Made by a program: the position numbers and the translations under genes
DNA from: Entamoeba invadens IP1
Taxonomy: Eukaryota > Evosea > Mastigamoebida > Endamoebidae
Assembly (NCBI RefSeq): GCF_000330505.1
Contig: NW_004443720.1
Span: 7,566-71,565 of the forward strand
DNA length: 64,000 nt
Direction: 5' to 3'
The notes under the pieces: model-generated
Told to the model about the DNA's origin: nothing
What the model saw: the letters and a program-made list of their open reading frames with translations, nothing else
Databases searched by the model: none
Part shown: positions 18,913 to 29,406 of the stretch, one piece after another
How positions within the stretch are numbered: position 1 is the stretch's first letter
Layout: every line of letters begins with the position of its first letter

Positions 18913-20854
18913 TAGTTATTTTAAAATATTCATATTTAAACAATTGTATTTCAATTTAAAAATGTAGTTTTTGATATTCACACATACAGTTACCAATATG
19001 ACAAGACATGGAATGATAAATAAATAATTAACAATCATGTTTAAATGTAATTTTTGATGTAAACATAAACCAAAGATAATAATTGTTTTTGACATATTTT
19101 TGATTTATGAATATATATTTTCGATTTAAAACGGGTGTGACAATTTTAATTGTGTAACTTCATTAAAAATGATTATTTTCCAATAACTCACTGTGGATAA
19201 TAACATGTAAATAACTTTATTGAATATATATTATCTTTTTAATTTATTATGTCTGATTACACACATAAATAGCACATTATGAAAATGACATCACAACTGT
19301 TTTTGAATAGTAAAATAATAACATGATAATACAGTTACTTTTAATGATTGTATTTTGATAATTAATATAACATGATTTACTTATATACTTTACATGCTCA
19401 TTGTAAAAATGAATTAATTTATCAAACATGTAAACTTTTTGAGTGTGTAAACATATAATTTCAAACTAAACAAATACAAAATTATTATAGTATGAAAAGA
19501 ATGTAAATAAATATTTTAATGACTTGTTGTTCACAACCCATTTGTACATGTTACGTTAAAATTAATTATATTTATTGGTTAATATAACTGACAATTATAT
19601 TAATTTTGTTTAAGATAAATAATCAAATATACATGCGAACAAATTAAAAATGTTGATAATAAACCAATTTGTTTTTTTAATTACATTGGTGTTGTCTCTT
19701 AGATACGATTAAATATATTTTATCAATTTAATTAAAAATATTTTTTTATTTTATATTAATATAATTCATTTTGAAAGCAATTAAATGTCAATAAATATTT
19801 GTGTATTACTTAGATTATATGTGCATCGTTTTATAAATCCAAAAGACAAACATTTATGTTTTAATTCACTGTTATATATGATCTAGAGAAATAACTGTTA
19901 TTATAGATAAATATGTATGGAATTATTTTTTAAAATAATCATTAAAGTGTATTCATTTTTGTTGAAACAACTAAGTTAATGTACCACAACAAAGAACTGA
20001 AATCAAATTTTTATTTTTGTATCGTCTGCTTTTGCTTTTTGATGATAAAATATTTATTTTTATATCTTATGTATATATGTGAGAGAGAAGCAAGTTATAA
20101 GCAAAAATGTTCTAAACTGTGTTATTCCAGTAATTTTAGTGTAACGATTTTAAGTTCAGGTTTGATGTTACACGATTTCACACTAAAAATTTATCACGTT
20201 TTATTTTTGACATTTTATAAAAATGAAATGTTGTGATTAACAGTGAAACCTAATACACAAACTGTTGTTATTAAATTATTGAAATTAATAATCAATACAT
20301 GTTTCTATTATATATAATAATGAGTGTTGTGGTAATACTAAAATATATATGTCAATTATGTGTTTTTGTATGAATAATAAAAAAAAACGATAGTTAAAAA
20401 AAATAATCGTATATAACAATTTTTTAATATGTAATTATCAATAAAAAGTTGTTGAATGAAAATTGTGCACATCGACGTAGTTACACAATGAACTTGATGA
20501 TAATCGTTTATTTTTGTTTTATGAATATCATAGTCATTGCACAAAAGTTATTATTTACAAACAATAAAATCAATGTAATAAACAACTATAATTTAAGTAA
20601 ATATTTAATTTGAGAATTATTATAGTATCAACACTGTTGTATATTTGATTTTTTTGTTTATTTGAACGTTTGATTGCGTAGATAACTTCGTTATGAAAAT
20701 TGATAAAACGATATGTTAAAATTAATGGTGATTATATATAATCAATTCAACAATGTGTAAATTCAGAAAAAAAAATTGTGAAATTTTAAAAAATATTTTT
20801 TTGTTATTTGGTAAAGAGGAAAGTTAAATACCGATGTACAACAAAAATAATTAA
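18913..20854. other. AT-rich gene-poor stretch with a decayed dispersed repeat near 20110-20570
   Basis: No gene supported. Blocks around 20150-20230 (GTTCAGGTTTGATGT...ACGTTTTATTTTT) and 20385-20520 (AAACGATAGTTAA...TTATCAA...GTTACACAA) line up in order with 4665-4725 and 4893-5010, with low identity. This suggests two old copies of one repeat. An 85-codon frame at 19979 is low-complexity and was not accepted. Confidence 0.4.
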
Positions 20855-21206
20855 TTCGACCCAAAAGATCTTAGGATTACTTGGGTCGTGACAATCTCGA
20901 AGGCCGCCTTAAGATATTATTTAATTACAAATAAACTAGATAAAGATGAAGTAATTAAAGCAATCAATGAATATAATTACATCGGATCTAAGATAGAAAA
21001 GTAATTTACTAACTATATTTTTAGATTCTTTAAGTAAGGTTGTCTCTGAAAACTATCTTATAAAATTTGGTTCTAATATTTATGAAAATCCTTGTTCAAA
21101 AAATCTTGGTCAATTATCTGATTAATCTATAGGAAATGGAAGAAAAATAGAACGAAACAAAGAAAGCTTTGAATTTAAAAACTCGTTAAATCCATGTCTT
21201 TCATAG
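20855..21206 (+). pseudogene. decayed AT-rich ORF of unknown family
   Basis: Three consecutive open pieces in shifting frames: 20855-21004 (FDPKDLRITWVVTISKAAL... ending NYIGSKIEK), about 21018-21125 (FLDSLSKVVSENYLIKFGSN... ending LGQLSD), then SIGNGRKIERNKESFEFKNS to about 21206. The composition and lack of homopolymer bias look like real protein. The codon bias matches the polymerase-linked ORFs rather than the adjacent host genes. It could mark the right-hand part of the same dead element. Confidence 0.35.
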
Positions 21207-21480
21207 ATCCTGAGGATTGAGGACATCGAAAGTTTCCGAAATCGGCAGGATCTATTTACTACTGTTATTTTTCAAATTTGTCAATATTTTCTCTTCACAA
21301 ATTGTTATTTGTTTGTTTTTAAATTTTTTTAATTTATTTTTTAAATTAGTAACACTAATGATATTTTTTAATGAATTAACAGATTTGGTTTTCTTCCCTT
21401 TTTTCATTGAACCATAAAAATAAAACATCTAAAACTTTTTATTAAAAAACTTAGGATAACCGAACTCAAAAAGAATTCGC

Positions 21481-22275
21481 ATGGATAAGATTCAACGTGG
21501 TATTGTGGATTTGGTGTCAATTGCAGTAAACCCAGAACCATTTTTTGAGCCGAAGCTTGATAAAATAGAAAGTTCAGTTGACGGTTTTATTGGTATCGTG
21601 AGCAACAACCAATTGTACTTAAACTCACTAGCAAATGAACGTGTGACAGGTTATACCAATTTACTCATCACATGTGTTTGCTTGATTTCCTCAATAATAT
21701 TGCTTTCAACAAAAACACATGGATTCTACCAATTCATTCGCAAATTTTTGATGATCCTTTTTCATTTCACAATGGCATTTGGGTCGGTTTTTGGTTTCAC
21801 TGTCCACGCTTTCACTATCAACGCACAGATCTTAAGCGGACTATGGTTGGCGTTATACGCAAGTTTAATATTTGCGCTCATGTTCCTTTTCTTCCAAGCT
21901 TTCTGGGAAGTAAGCGCTTTGACATTCATCATTATGTTACCATTCGTTCTTTTGGGAGCCTACTTCGACCTCATTTTGTGCTGGACATATGACCTATTCA
22001 TATGCATTGGTGCTTTTGCGGTTGTCTTTGGGTTCTTCATGGGAATCATTCACTTCTCAAGATCCTTAAAATCGGGAGCACACTTCTGCATGTTTGTTTC
22101 CGACTTAATTGCACTTTGTGGCGTTGCTGTGCAAGCAACCCACTTCAGGGTCGGAGACTGGGACAAGAATGCTTTCTTCCATCTTGCTGTGGCAATCTTC
22201 ATACTCGTTTCTTCAATTTCGCTTTCTGTTATCCTCAAAAAAGAAAGAACCTCAAGAAGAGCCAAGTCAGATTAA
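21481..22275 (+). CDS. multi-pass membrane protein, 264 aa
   Basis: ATG at 21481. A soluble N-terminal 55 residues are followed by about seven hydrophobic segments (near residues 60-78, 86-106, 114-134, 139-158, 162-188, 200-216, 230-250) and a basic tail KKERTSRRAKSD. Conserved-looking polar residues in the helices include FHFTMAFGSVFGFTVHAF and, in the last helix, NAFFHLAVAIF. A pattern of His in the second and last helices occurs in CREST-type and related small membrane proteins. That similarity is weak and is inference, so the function is unassigned. GC content jumps here relative to the left, marking the return to host genes. Confidence 0.8.
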   Translation: MDKIQRGIVDLVSIAVNPEPFFEPKLDKIESSVDGFIGIVSNNQLYLNSLANERVTGYTNLLITCVCLISSIILLSTKTHGFYQFIRKFLMILFHFTMAFGSVFGFTVHAFTINAQILSGLWLALYASLIFALMFLFFQAFWEVSALTFIIMLPFVLLGAYFDLILCWTYDLFICIGAFAVVFGFFMGIIHFSRSLKSGAHFCMFVSDLIALCGVAVQATHFRVGDWDKNAFFHLAVAIFILVSSISLSVILKKERTSRRAKSD

Positions 22276-22727
22276 ATTACTTTTTGGTTTTAGTTTTTAT
22301 ACTATAAATTATAGTATTTTTATTATCAATTTGATCAATTTGGAGTGCATTTTTAGACTTTTTCTAGAACTACCATCTGTCGACCAATAAAAAAATAATA
22401 TGTTAAGGAATTTAGACCTCAGTGAAGATAAATAATTTGTTTAAAAACAGTCATCATAATAAAAGACAAAAAGTTGACATTAGAGTCTTCTATTTTGTCT
22501 GGGCTTTCGGGGACCAATGACAATTGTCATATAAATATAGTAAATATGTTATACAATATAGTAAAATGAGGAAGGAACAAAGACGTTGGCAAATTCCATG
22601 TTGTTATAAATAAGAGATACGTCATCCCAAATAGTGAGGAGTCATGCCTTATCATCGCGCTGCAAAAATGAGAATGGTCAACTGAAACTTTGAAGATAAG
22701 GGTTGGCCTCAGAACTACGAATGACAA
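22276..22727. other. intergenic region between membrane protein and MetAP2 genes
   Basis: AT-rich 3' region, then a mixed-composition stretch before the MetAP2 ATG. A long minus-strand frame at 22527-23315 overlaps the MetAP2 coding strand and is a shadow. No RNA gene was recognised. Confidence 0.5.
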
Positions 22728-23975
22728 ATGAAGGGACACCCACACACAAACCAAAAGAACACCAAAAAAGACGGCCCAAAGGCAAAGACTCAACAAAAAA
22801 AGCCCCAACAACAGATTCAAAAGCAACATGTTGTAGAGGACAAAAATAAAGACCCATCGACGATACCGGAAGATATCAAGGAACCAACTGAAAAGCTTTC
22901 TACTATGTATGTTGAAGAGAAAAAGTTCCCAGAAGGTGAGATAATGCAATACACACAAGAGTGGAACTTGAATAGATTCACCGACGCAGAGAAAAGAGAA
23001 AAGGAAAGACAGTTGGTGAACATTGAAGACTATAGAAAGGCCGCGGCTGTCCACAAAAGTGTTAGACAGTGGGTACAAAAATGGATGCGTCCAGGCGTTT
23101 CTGATATTTTTGTTGCACAGAACATCGAGAAAAAAGTCAGAGAGATGTGTGAAGTTGAAGGAGTAGATACTACAGTTGCCGGTATGGCTTTCCCGGCTGG
23201 GCTGTCTGTTAACAACTGCGCTGCACATTACACACCAAATCCAGGAGATGCTATCAACATATATAAGGCGAACGATATGGTAAAGGTTGACTTTGGTGTT
23301 CACTACAATGGACATTTGATTGACTCGGCGTACACTGTCTGCTGGGATCCAACACTTCAGCCCGTTTTGGATTGTGCCAAAGATGCTACAAACACTGGTA
23401 TTAAGACCATTGGTGTCGACGTCAGATTAGCGGACGTTGGAGATGCCATTGAAGAGGTTATGAACAGTTACGAAGTCGAGATTAATGGAAAGACTTACCA
23501 ATTGCAGCCGGTCAGAAACTTGTCTGGACATATGGTTGACTCATACACCGTACATGCAGGAAAAAGCATTCCCATTTGTAAGGGAGGTCCCCAAACAAAG
23601 ATGGAGGAAGGTGAAGTCTATGCTCTCGAGACCTTTGCGTCGACTGGTAAGGGAAGAGTAGAAGACTCTGGACCCGCCTCACATTACATGATTGACAAAA
23701 ATGCGTTCAGTGTCCCCGTGAGAGACTCCAACGCTAAAAAATTGTTACATGCGATGGACAACAAATTCAAGACACTTGCATTCTGCAGAAGATACGTTGC
23801 AGATATGGCTTTTCCGAAGTGGCAATTGCCATTCAAATTCCTGGTCGATGATGGGTGTGTCAATGCGTACCCACCATTGTCCGATATCAAAGACTCGTAC
23901 GTCGCACAATTCGAGCATACCATTTACTTGAAACCAACTTGCAAAGAGGTCCTCTCAAGAAGCTTTGATTATTAG
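22728..23975 (+). CDS. methionine aminopeptidase type 2
   Basis: Removes the initiator Met from nascent proteins in the cytosol (M24 family, dinuclear metal). The 415-aa protein has the type 2 Lys/Gln-rich N-terminal extension (residues 1-60) and then the pita-bread fold. The five metal ligands are visible: Asp188 (VDFGVH), Asp199 (LIDSAYTV), His268 (NLSGHMVD), Glu301 (YALETFAS) and Glu396 (AQFEHTIY). The substrate His167 lies in NCAAHYTPNPGD. The C-terminus LKPTCKEVLSR is typical of eukaryotic MetAP2. Start: the ATG at 22728 gives the basic extension; an ATG at 22721 is out of frame. Intronless. In other organisms this family is the target of fumagillin. Confidence 0.95.
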   Translation: MKGHPHTNQKNTKKDGPKAKTQQKKPQQQIQKQHVVEDKNKDPSTIPEDIKEPTEKLSTMYVEEKKFPEGEIMQYTQEWNLNRFTDAEKREKERQLVNIEDYRKAAAVHKSVRQWVQKWMRPGVSDIFVAQNIEKKVREMCEVEGVDTTVAGMAFPAGLSVNNCAAHYTPNPGDAINIYKANDMVKVDFGVHYNGHLIDSAYTVCWDPTLQPVLDCAKDATNTGIKTIGVDVRLADVGDAIEEVMNSYEVEINGKTYQLQPVRNLSGHMVDSYTVHAGKSIPICKGGPQTKMEEGEVYALETFASTGKGRVEDSGPASHYMIDKNAFSVPVRDSNAKKLLHAMDNKFKTLAFCRRYVADMAFPKWQLPFKFLVDDGCVNAYPPLSDIKDSYVAQFEHTIYLKPTCKEVLSRSFDY

Positions 23976-24080
23976 GCGACTTTACTATTTGAACTATAAG
24001 TTATAATAGTTTATTACAATTTTATTTGAATTTCACATATTCACACAGTACACTCTTAATTACATGAAAAGAAGAGTCAC

Positions 24081-25469
24081 TTAATGTGAAGAAATAATGT
24101 CTGACGCTTTCATATCTTTCATATAACTGAGCACTGATGTAATATTTTGTTTGGCACTTATATCACCCTTTTTGGCGTTATTGAAATATTCAATAAGGAC
24201 TGGGATCAGGCCTTTGAATTGGTCGAGTTCATCTTGGTTCACGTCAAACTTGAAACTCTCCAGACGCTTCAGTTCAATAATGGCGTCGTCATACTTTTGT
24301 TGTTCATTCAATTGATAAATTTTGTTCATTGAAGTGGATATCACAACAGAGGTATTTTCCTCGGAAATGAACTCGGTGATGTCGACGGAAATTTCAAATA
24401 CTGCAATGTAATCGACAGCTTTGGCCTGGAACGATAGTTTGGCTTGGACGACAAAGGAATTGAGTTCATTAAAAGTATTAACGTTGTCAATTTCACACTC
24501 GAAGGTGATTGGAGTAGAGTCATATATTTTTGGGAAGGACATCGTCTTAATTTGTTTGGCGCACTGTGCAGTGAAAATGTCAAGCTTTGCATTTTCACCA
24601 ACGGTGCGTGTCTTCACAGCAAATTCCATCTTTTGCGTTGAATCTTTTAAATCAATTGACATGACCTTCCCTGATGTTTTATTTGCTATCGTCCGATATG
24701 CCCCAACAAAGGACTCACAGTCTCTGAAGTAGAGAACATCAACAGTTACATTTCTGGTCAATTTAATGATCTTATTGATGTTCTCGTCTGTCGATTCTAT
24801 ACCTTTATTACTCATCCCATCAGTACAAAATATCACTTTGCCGTCGTGTTTTCGACCAGCAAGGACTACCGCCAACAGTAACCCAGACAACCCCGCAGTC
24901 CTCCCACCAACATCGATTTTATCAACTTGTTCTTTCATTTGTTCATCGACCTGAGATATGATAGGAACATCCGGATAACTCTTTGCACAATTCACTACAC
25001 TATCAAATGACAAATCAGATGAAACGGGCTTGTTTTTTGATTCGTCGTTTCCTATTATTAAACAATCACTCTCAAAGGTTACAACATACACGCGGTTACC
25101 GGGCTCACTCTTAACCATTGCATCAATACCCCTTTTGATGTTCGACCGCATCGCCTCAATACGATTTCCACTCATCGATCCGGAATTATCTAAACAGAAG
25201 ACAACCGTCCTTCCAGTCTCTTTCACTGGCTCAGAACTCTTTTTTAATAACAAGACACTGTGATGCATTTCTATGGGTTTTTTGGTGTGTGGGGCCCGAC
25301 AGATCTGACAGAATCCTTTTTGGGTTAAAATGCCGTGGCAAGAGGTGCAATAATTAGTTGTGTCGGGAACACACTCATTTGTGTTGATACTGGCAAGGTC
25401 CAATTCAAAGCCAACTTTTTCCCCTTTCTTTATTTGTGTTTTGTTGATGTTGTTCACAGTCGACTTCAT
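24081..25469 (-). CDS. von Willebrand factor A domain protein with N-terminal Cys4 zinc finger
   Basis: 462 aa on the minus strand; its stop lies about 100 bp from the MetAP2 stop (convergent pair). Residues 41-57 form a small zinc-binding module (CTSCHGILTQKGFCQIC). A VWA domain covers roughly residues 85-270 with an intact MIDAS: DNSGSMS (Asp94, Ser96, Ser98), a later Thr in GGRTAG and FCTDGMSN. The following 190 residues are predicted beta-rich then helical, with no signal peptide or membrane segment, so the protein is probably cytosolic. VWA proteins of this layout are recurrent in amoebozoans; the ligand is unknown. The MIDAS suggests metal-dependent protein binding. Confidence 0.85.
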   Translation of the reverse strand: MKSTVNNINKTQIKKGEKVGFELDLASINTNECVPDTTNYCTSCHGILTQKGFCQICRAPHTKKPIEMHHSVLLLKKSSEPVKETGRTVVFCLDNSGSMSGNRIEAMRSNIKRGIDAMVKSEPGNRVYVVTFESDCLIIGNDESKNKPVSSDLSFDSVVNCAKSYPDVPIISQVDEQMKEQVDKIDVGGRTAGLSGLLLAVVLAGRKHDGKVIFCTDGMSNKGIESTDENINKIIKLTRNVTVDVLYFRDCESFVGAYRTIANKTSGKVMSIDLKDSTQKMEFAVKTRTVGENAKLDIFTAQCAKQIKTMSFPKIYDSTPITFECEIDNVNTFNELNSFVVQAKLSFQAKAVDYIAVFEISVDITEFISEENTSVVISTSMNKIYQLNEQQKYDDAIIELKRLESFKFDVNQDELDQFKGLIPVLIEYFNNAKKGDISAKQNITSVLSYMKDMKASDIISSH

Positions 25470-26077
25470 TGTCTGTTTATAACTTTTTTATTAGTTTATT
25501 ATTTATTAAAAATATGCATCATTTTCTTTTTTTCATTAGTTCCGTATCTGGATTTTATAGTTTTTGTTTTTACTCAAACTTGAAAAGAAAAAGAAATAGT
25601 TTATTGTAGTTAATTACATTTTTATTAATATAATAGTTTAATTGAATATAAAAATTTACATTTTCAAAAACACTTGTTTAACAAAAATGTTATTGAAGTG
25701 TTATTTATTTATTATTTTAACTATAAATATGGTAAATTTTATTATATGGTAAATATCTATAATAACAATTACAAAACAATTTGTTTATTGTATAATCAAA
25801 TAAAATTATAATTATAATTATAATTATAATATAAATATGAAACATTAAATAAATAACAAAAAGTTACATTCATACTTTTATAGATTTCAACAAAATAAAT
25901 AAAGAAGAATGTAATAAAAGTACAGCACTGTACGTAAAATGCACACTAGCAAAACACCACGAAAGCGAAAAAAAAGAAGGAAAAGAACAAAATAAAAAGG
26001 AAAAAAGGTACGGAGTTGTATAAAAATAGAGAAAAAATTTTTTAGAGTATTTTTAAAATGAGCTAGAAATTAAGTAT
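25470..26077. other. intergenic, divergent promoters; TTATAA microsatellite at 25804-25833
   Basis: Separates divergently transcribed genes. It contains about five tandem copies of the 6-mer ATTATA/TTATAA and an AG-rich purine stretch just before the Myb gene. No RNA gene seen. Confidence 0.6.
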
Positions 26078-26587
26078 ATGAAGATGTCCGACCAAACCCT
26101 TCAACTTACTCCAAGCATTGAATCACTACTTCCACAATTACTCTCTCAAACTAACGTCCAAGGCATTAAGGCTCAATTTAAAAAGACTAAGACAATACTA
26201 ACTTGGACTAAAGAGGAAGATGAAAAATTACTGAAAGCAATTGACTTATATGGACCGAATAATTGGGAACTAGTAAGCCAATTTATTGAACGAAGAACTA
26301 AGAAACAATGCAAAGAACGTTTTATGAATAAGTTTGACCCAAACATCGTGAAGAAGCCTTGGACCGTTCAAGAAGACATGACACTCTTGGAAGCTAGAAA
26401 AGTCTATGGAAATCGATGGACTGAAATCAAAAGGTTTTTACCTGGAAGAAGTGCAAATCACATTAAAAACCGATTTTTTAGTCATTATGCTGATGACGTG
26501 AAAGGGTCCAAATTAACAACCTTTAAATCTGCATTCAGCCCGGCTCAAACAAAATGTACTGTTGTGTATTCAACGTTTTATTATTAG
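26078..26587 (+). CDS. two-repeat (R2R3-type) Myb-like DNA-binding protein, 169 aa
   Basis: Probable nuclear transcription factor. Two SANT/Myb repeats: residues about 43-95 (LTWTKEEDEKLLKAIDLYG..NNWELVSQFI..RTKKQCKERF) and about 96-146 (KPWTVQEDMTLLEARKVYGNRWTEIKRFL..RSANHIKNRF). The three spaced aromatic residues of each repeat are present (W..W..F in the first, W..W/F in the second). N-terminal 40 residues are polar; there is a short C-terminal tail. An alternative start is the next ATG at 26084. Entamoeba has an expanded set of small Myb proteins, some linked to encystation. Whether this one is stage-specific cannot be read from the sequence. Confidence 0.9.
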   Translation: MKMSDQTLQLTPSIESLLPQLLSQTNVQGIKAQFKKTKTILTWTKEEDEKLLKAIDLYGPNNWELVSQFIERRTKKQCKERFMNKFDPNIVKKPWTVQEDMTLLEARKVYGNRWTEIKRFLPGRSANHIKNRFFSHYADDVKGSKLTTFKSAFSPAQTKCTVVYSTFYY

Positions 26588-27471
26588 TGTTAATTGATTA
26601 CATTTTCAAATATCTTTTTCTTAAACATTATCACAATTCGGCTTTTATTATCGTCTGGGTTGCTTGTTGCTAAATATATACTTTTAACATGGTCAACATA
26701 ATTGAAGTTTGAAACTAAAAATTATAATAAAAATATCTATATATTATCGTTTTCGTTGTTAATATGGTCTTATGGTTCAAATAAGAAAAAACATTCTCTG
26801 TTAATTAATAATTGAAATATTAAAATTTTACTAATTTTTATCCTTTAATATTTTTAAGTTCAAATTGTTGTATTTGGAAGACAACATAGTCATAATAATA
26901 CGATAGTTTTTATTAAGTATCATATAGTACAAGGCAGTTCTATTTTTATTAATCATTTCTATTGTAAAACGGCAAATTAAACTTTAAACAAAATGTTTAA
27001 TACAAAAATAAAAAACACTGAAAAAAGATTTAATTAACTATATCCAATATATAATAAGAATTAATATTAATATAGTTTGTTTGCTAAAAAGGTATATAAT
27101 TTATTATTATTAGATAAACATATTAGTTTCAAGGTGTTCAAACTCGAACCGAATGAATAATACAATTCATATTTACACATTAATTGTAAAGAAAGTGTGG
27201 TTGAAAGTTATAACGGAAAGTCAACAATCCAAACACCCCTTTGCACTGAATTTTTGAGGCAATAAAGAAGCACAAATTAAATTTTATTTGACTAAAAAGA
27301 TGTTTTTGTAACCCAGTTTGAAAGAACATTTTTTAATAATAAAACTCCATAAGCAAAAAAGTTATCGGATACATTAAAGGCACGAGAACAGTCACTTAAT
27401 CTGCGTCGACAACTTTTTGTTAATAATTTCTTCTATTGATACAAATTGTACTTTTATAGTAAACTGTATAA
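26588..27471. other. AT-rich intergenic region
   Basis: Nothing recognisable on either strand. It lies between the Myb gene and the convergent PB1 gene. Confidence 0.5.
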
Positions 27472-28013
27472 TCACAACAAACCATCATCATCACCCAAAG
27501 CAGGGAGTGTTTCAGTTATATGAGCAGTGAAGTTGTCTGGCATTTTAACCTCACCGGGTTTTGTTCTGACTTCAACAACTTGGTTTGTTGTCAATAAAAT
27601 GTTTTCTACCATCTTAGAGATGTTATTCTGAATGGAAGGGGTGTTCATCAACTGTGCAAAAATTGGTCGAAGGTCCCACTCTTCATTCGAAGATGAGTTT
27701 GCCGTCTGATAACTGTCTGTCTGTGAGTTTGTATAATTACACAGTATTAATAAAATATTATAATCAAACCTACTAATTTGAGTCTTAGTGTGTATTTATT
27801 GGCTTGTTTGAGAGCAAGGACAAGATCGTCGTCGTCACAAAGAGTGACCCAGTCGCCCTCTGCGTCGAGGTATTTAAGCAGAAATCTTGGTCTAAGGCGC
27901 ATGTTAGTCAAATTGAATTTGTTCTGAAAGGCGGTGTAAAGTGAGTTAAGGTCCAGAGTAGACAAATCGACGACACGGATATCATTCATATACTCCAGTT
28001 TAAACAAGACCAT
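27472..28013 (-). CDS. PB1-domain protein, 162 aa, one intron
   Basis: Exon 1 (28013-27770) encodes a PB1 domain of about 80 residues: basic N-terminal strand MVLFKLEYMNDIRVV and the acidic OPCA motif YLDAEGDWVTLCDDDDLVLA. PB1 domains pair head-to-tail with other PB1 proteins as signalling scaffolds. Exon 2 (27716-27472) adds an 80-residue tail (NSSSNEEWDLRPIFAQLMN... ending ETLPALGDDDGLL). The 53-nt intron 27717-27769 begins GTTTGATT, one base off the Entamoeba GTTTGT consensus, and ends CACAGACAG; this choice keeps frame. A second solution, donor GTAGGT with acceptor CTCACAG, is also in frame and differs by a few residues. Unspliced, the frame stops after 88 codons. Confidence 0.75.
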
Positions 28014-28105
28014 TTTTCTATAATTATGAGTTCAATAGTTTCTCGAGTTTTCAATTAGTCATTCGTTGAATTTCAAATAAAAATACAAAAATCTTGTTAA
28101 GCAAA

Positions 28106-28849
28106 TTAGCAGCAGTCTGTTGCGAAATCAAATGGCTTTTTGACTTCAGTGATAGTGACTTGCTCAATTTGAGGGTTTGGTGCTGGTTTTCGTGAAGTGA
28201 AAGCAGTTCGAGTCAATCGTTTAGTATCGTCTTGAGGGTTTTGTGCTTGTTGTGTTGATTGAGGATGGGTTTGAGAGTCTCTTACTTGAGAGACTATAGT
28301 ATCAAAGATAGTTTCAATATTAGTCCCTTGTTTTGCAGAACATTCACAGTACATCATGGAATTTTCTATGGCATATTTCTCGGCTTCTTCAACAGGGACT
28401 TGTCTATTTGCACTTAAGTCACACTTACACCCAACTAACATGAGTTTGGCACTTGTGCTTTGGTTCTGTTGGAATTCACGTACCCACCCCGGAACAGCAG
28501 AAAAAGTCTCTTTGCGAGTGATGTCAAAACAAAAACACATTGCGTGACGACCACGGAAATAGCTTTGCGACATACTCCTGAACGCTTCTTGGCCTGCAGT
28601 GTCCCACTATATTGTTATTTTTTTGATTATAATGGCGTTTTGTCATAACACGCAAATGCTAAAACAAACGAGTTGGAGATTCACAAATTCATCTCCATGT
28701 TGGACTTTTTTGACACTCACATCGCATGAAACAGTGGTCTTCTCACTCAAGTTAAATTTGTCTGTTATAAAACGTTTGAACATACAGCTTTTACCAACAG
28801 CAGAATCGCCACAGAGCGCAACAGAGACTAAAGGCAATTTGGTCGTCAT
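28106..28849 (-). CDS. Rab-family small GTPase with one intron and atypical G4 motif, 226 aa
   Basis: Vesicle-traffic GTPase. Exon 1 is 28849-28670 and exon 2 is 28606-28106. The 63-nt intron (28607-28669) starts GTTTGT and ends ATATAG, phase 0. Motifs: P-loop GDSAVGKS (14-21), switch I Thr in KTTVSCDV, WDTAGQE (61-67), G5 ECSAKQG, and a C-terminal ATDCC for double geranylgeranylation. G4 reads GCKCDL instead of GNKxDL (Cys120 in place of Asn), an unusual base-contact change that may weaken guanine recognition. A long hypervariable tail (about 55 residues, Gln/Thr/Pro-rich) precedes the CC. Two mobile elements lie immediately upstream of the ATG. The exact Rab subfamily is unclear. Confidence 0.9.
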
Positions 28850-28970
28850 TATAAGTTTCTTTCTTAGTTCCTTCTTTTTGAGTCCTTGAAATTTTTTTAA
28901 AAGTTGTTGTTAATCATTTTGAATAGTCTTTGTATGCTTTGTTTATTATTGTAATTGTTCACTATGGTTT

Positions 28971-29406
28971 GGGACCTACATTGACCACCACCACCTCTTA
29001 AAATAGATTTATTTTTTCTATTTCGAATCATATTCAAATTAAAATTATAGTAAATAGGAAACTTGGATAATATTAGGTCTGGTTCCCGAATTCAAAAAAT
29101 GCCGAAAATTCACCTCGAGTCAGTGGAAACCGAGTGAGACGGAGCATTGAAAAGAAGGCTCATAAAGACGCACTCAAACAGTCTGTTTGTGCACCGTTTC
29201 ACCCACTTTCCAAGTCCTCCCTTGGCGCGGATCCCCCCCTGACCCCCCCGCAAGCGGGGGGGAACCACATCAGCGTCCACACAGTACGGACAAGGAAAGT
29301 GGGTGACATGGGGACGCACAAACAGTGGCTGAAAAGTGGACTTCCTTCAAAAAACACTCGCGGTAAATATTTTTTTTTGGTAAAGGTGGTGGTCAATGTA
29401 GGTCCC
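28971..29406. mobile_element. 436-bp Mutator-like non-autonomous element with 10-bp target duplication
   Basis: The terminal inverted repeat GGGACCTACATTGACCACC (about 22 bp, ending in ACC) is at 28971 and, inverted, ends at 29406. The ten bases ACTATGGTTT lie directly outside both ends (28961-28970 and 29407-29416), a perfect target-site duplication. A 9-11-bp duplication is the hallmark of Mutator-like elements. The interior is unusually GC-rich for this genome, with a C-run/G-run hairpin near 29228-29264, and has no credible ORF. It begins 121 bp upstream of the Rab start codon. Confidence 0.9.

Noticed and set aside
19979..20236. 85-codon frame with hydrophobic N-terminus
   Set aside because: Lies inside a region matching another dispersed repeat copy and has the composition of AT-rich noise.
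22527..23315. 262-codon open frame on the minus strand
   Set aside because: It lies antisense to the clear MetAP2 gene and its upstream region; composition is Leu/Phe/Ser/Cys-rich as expected of an antisense shadow.
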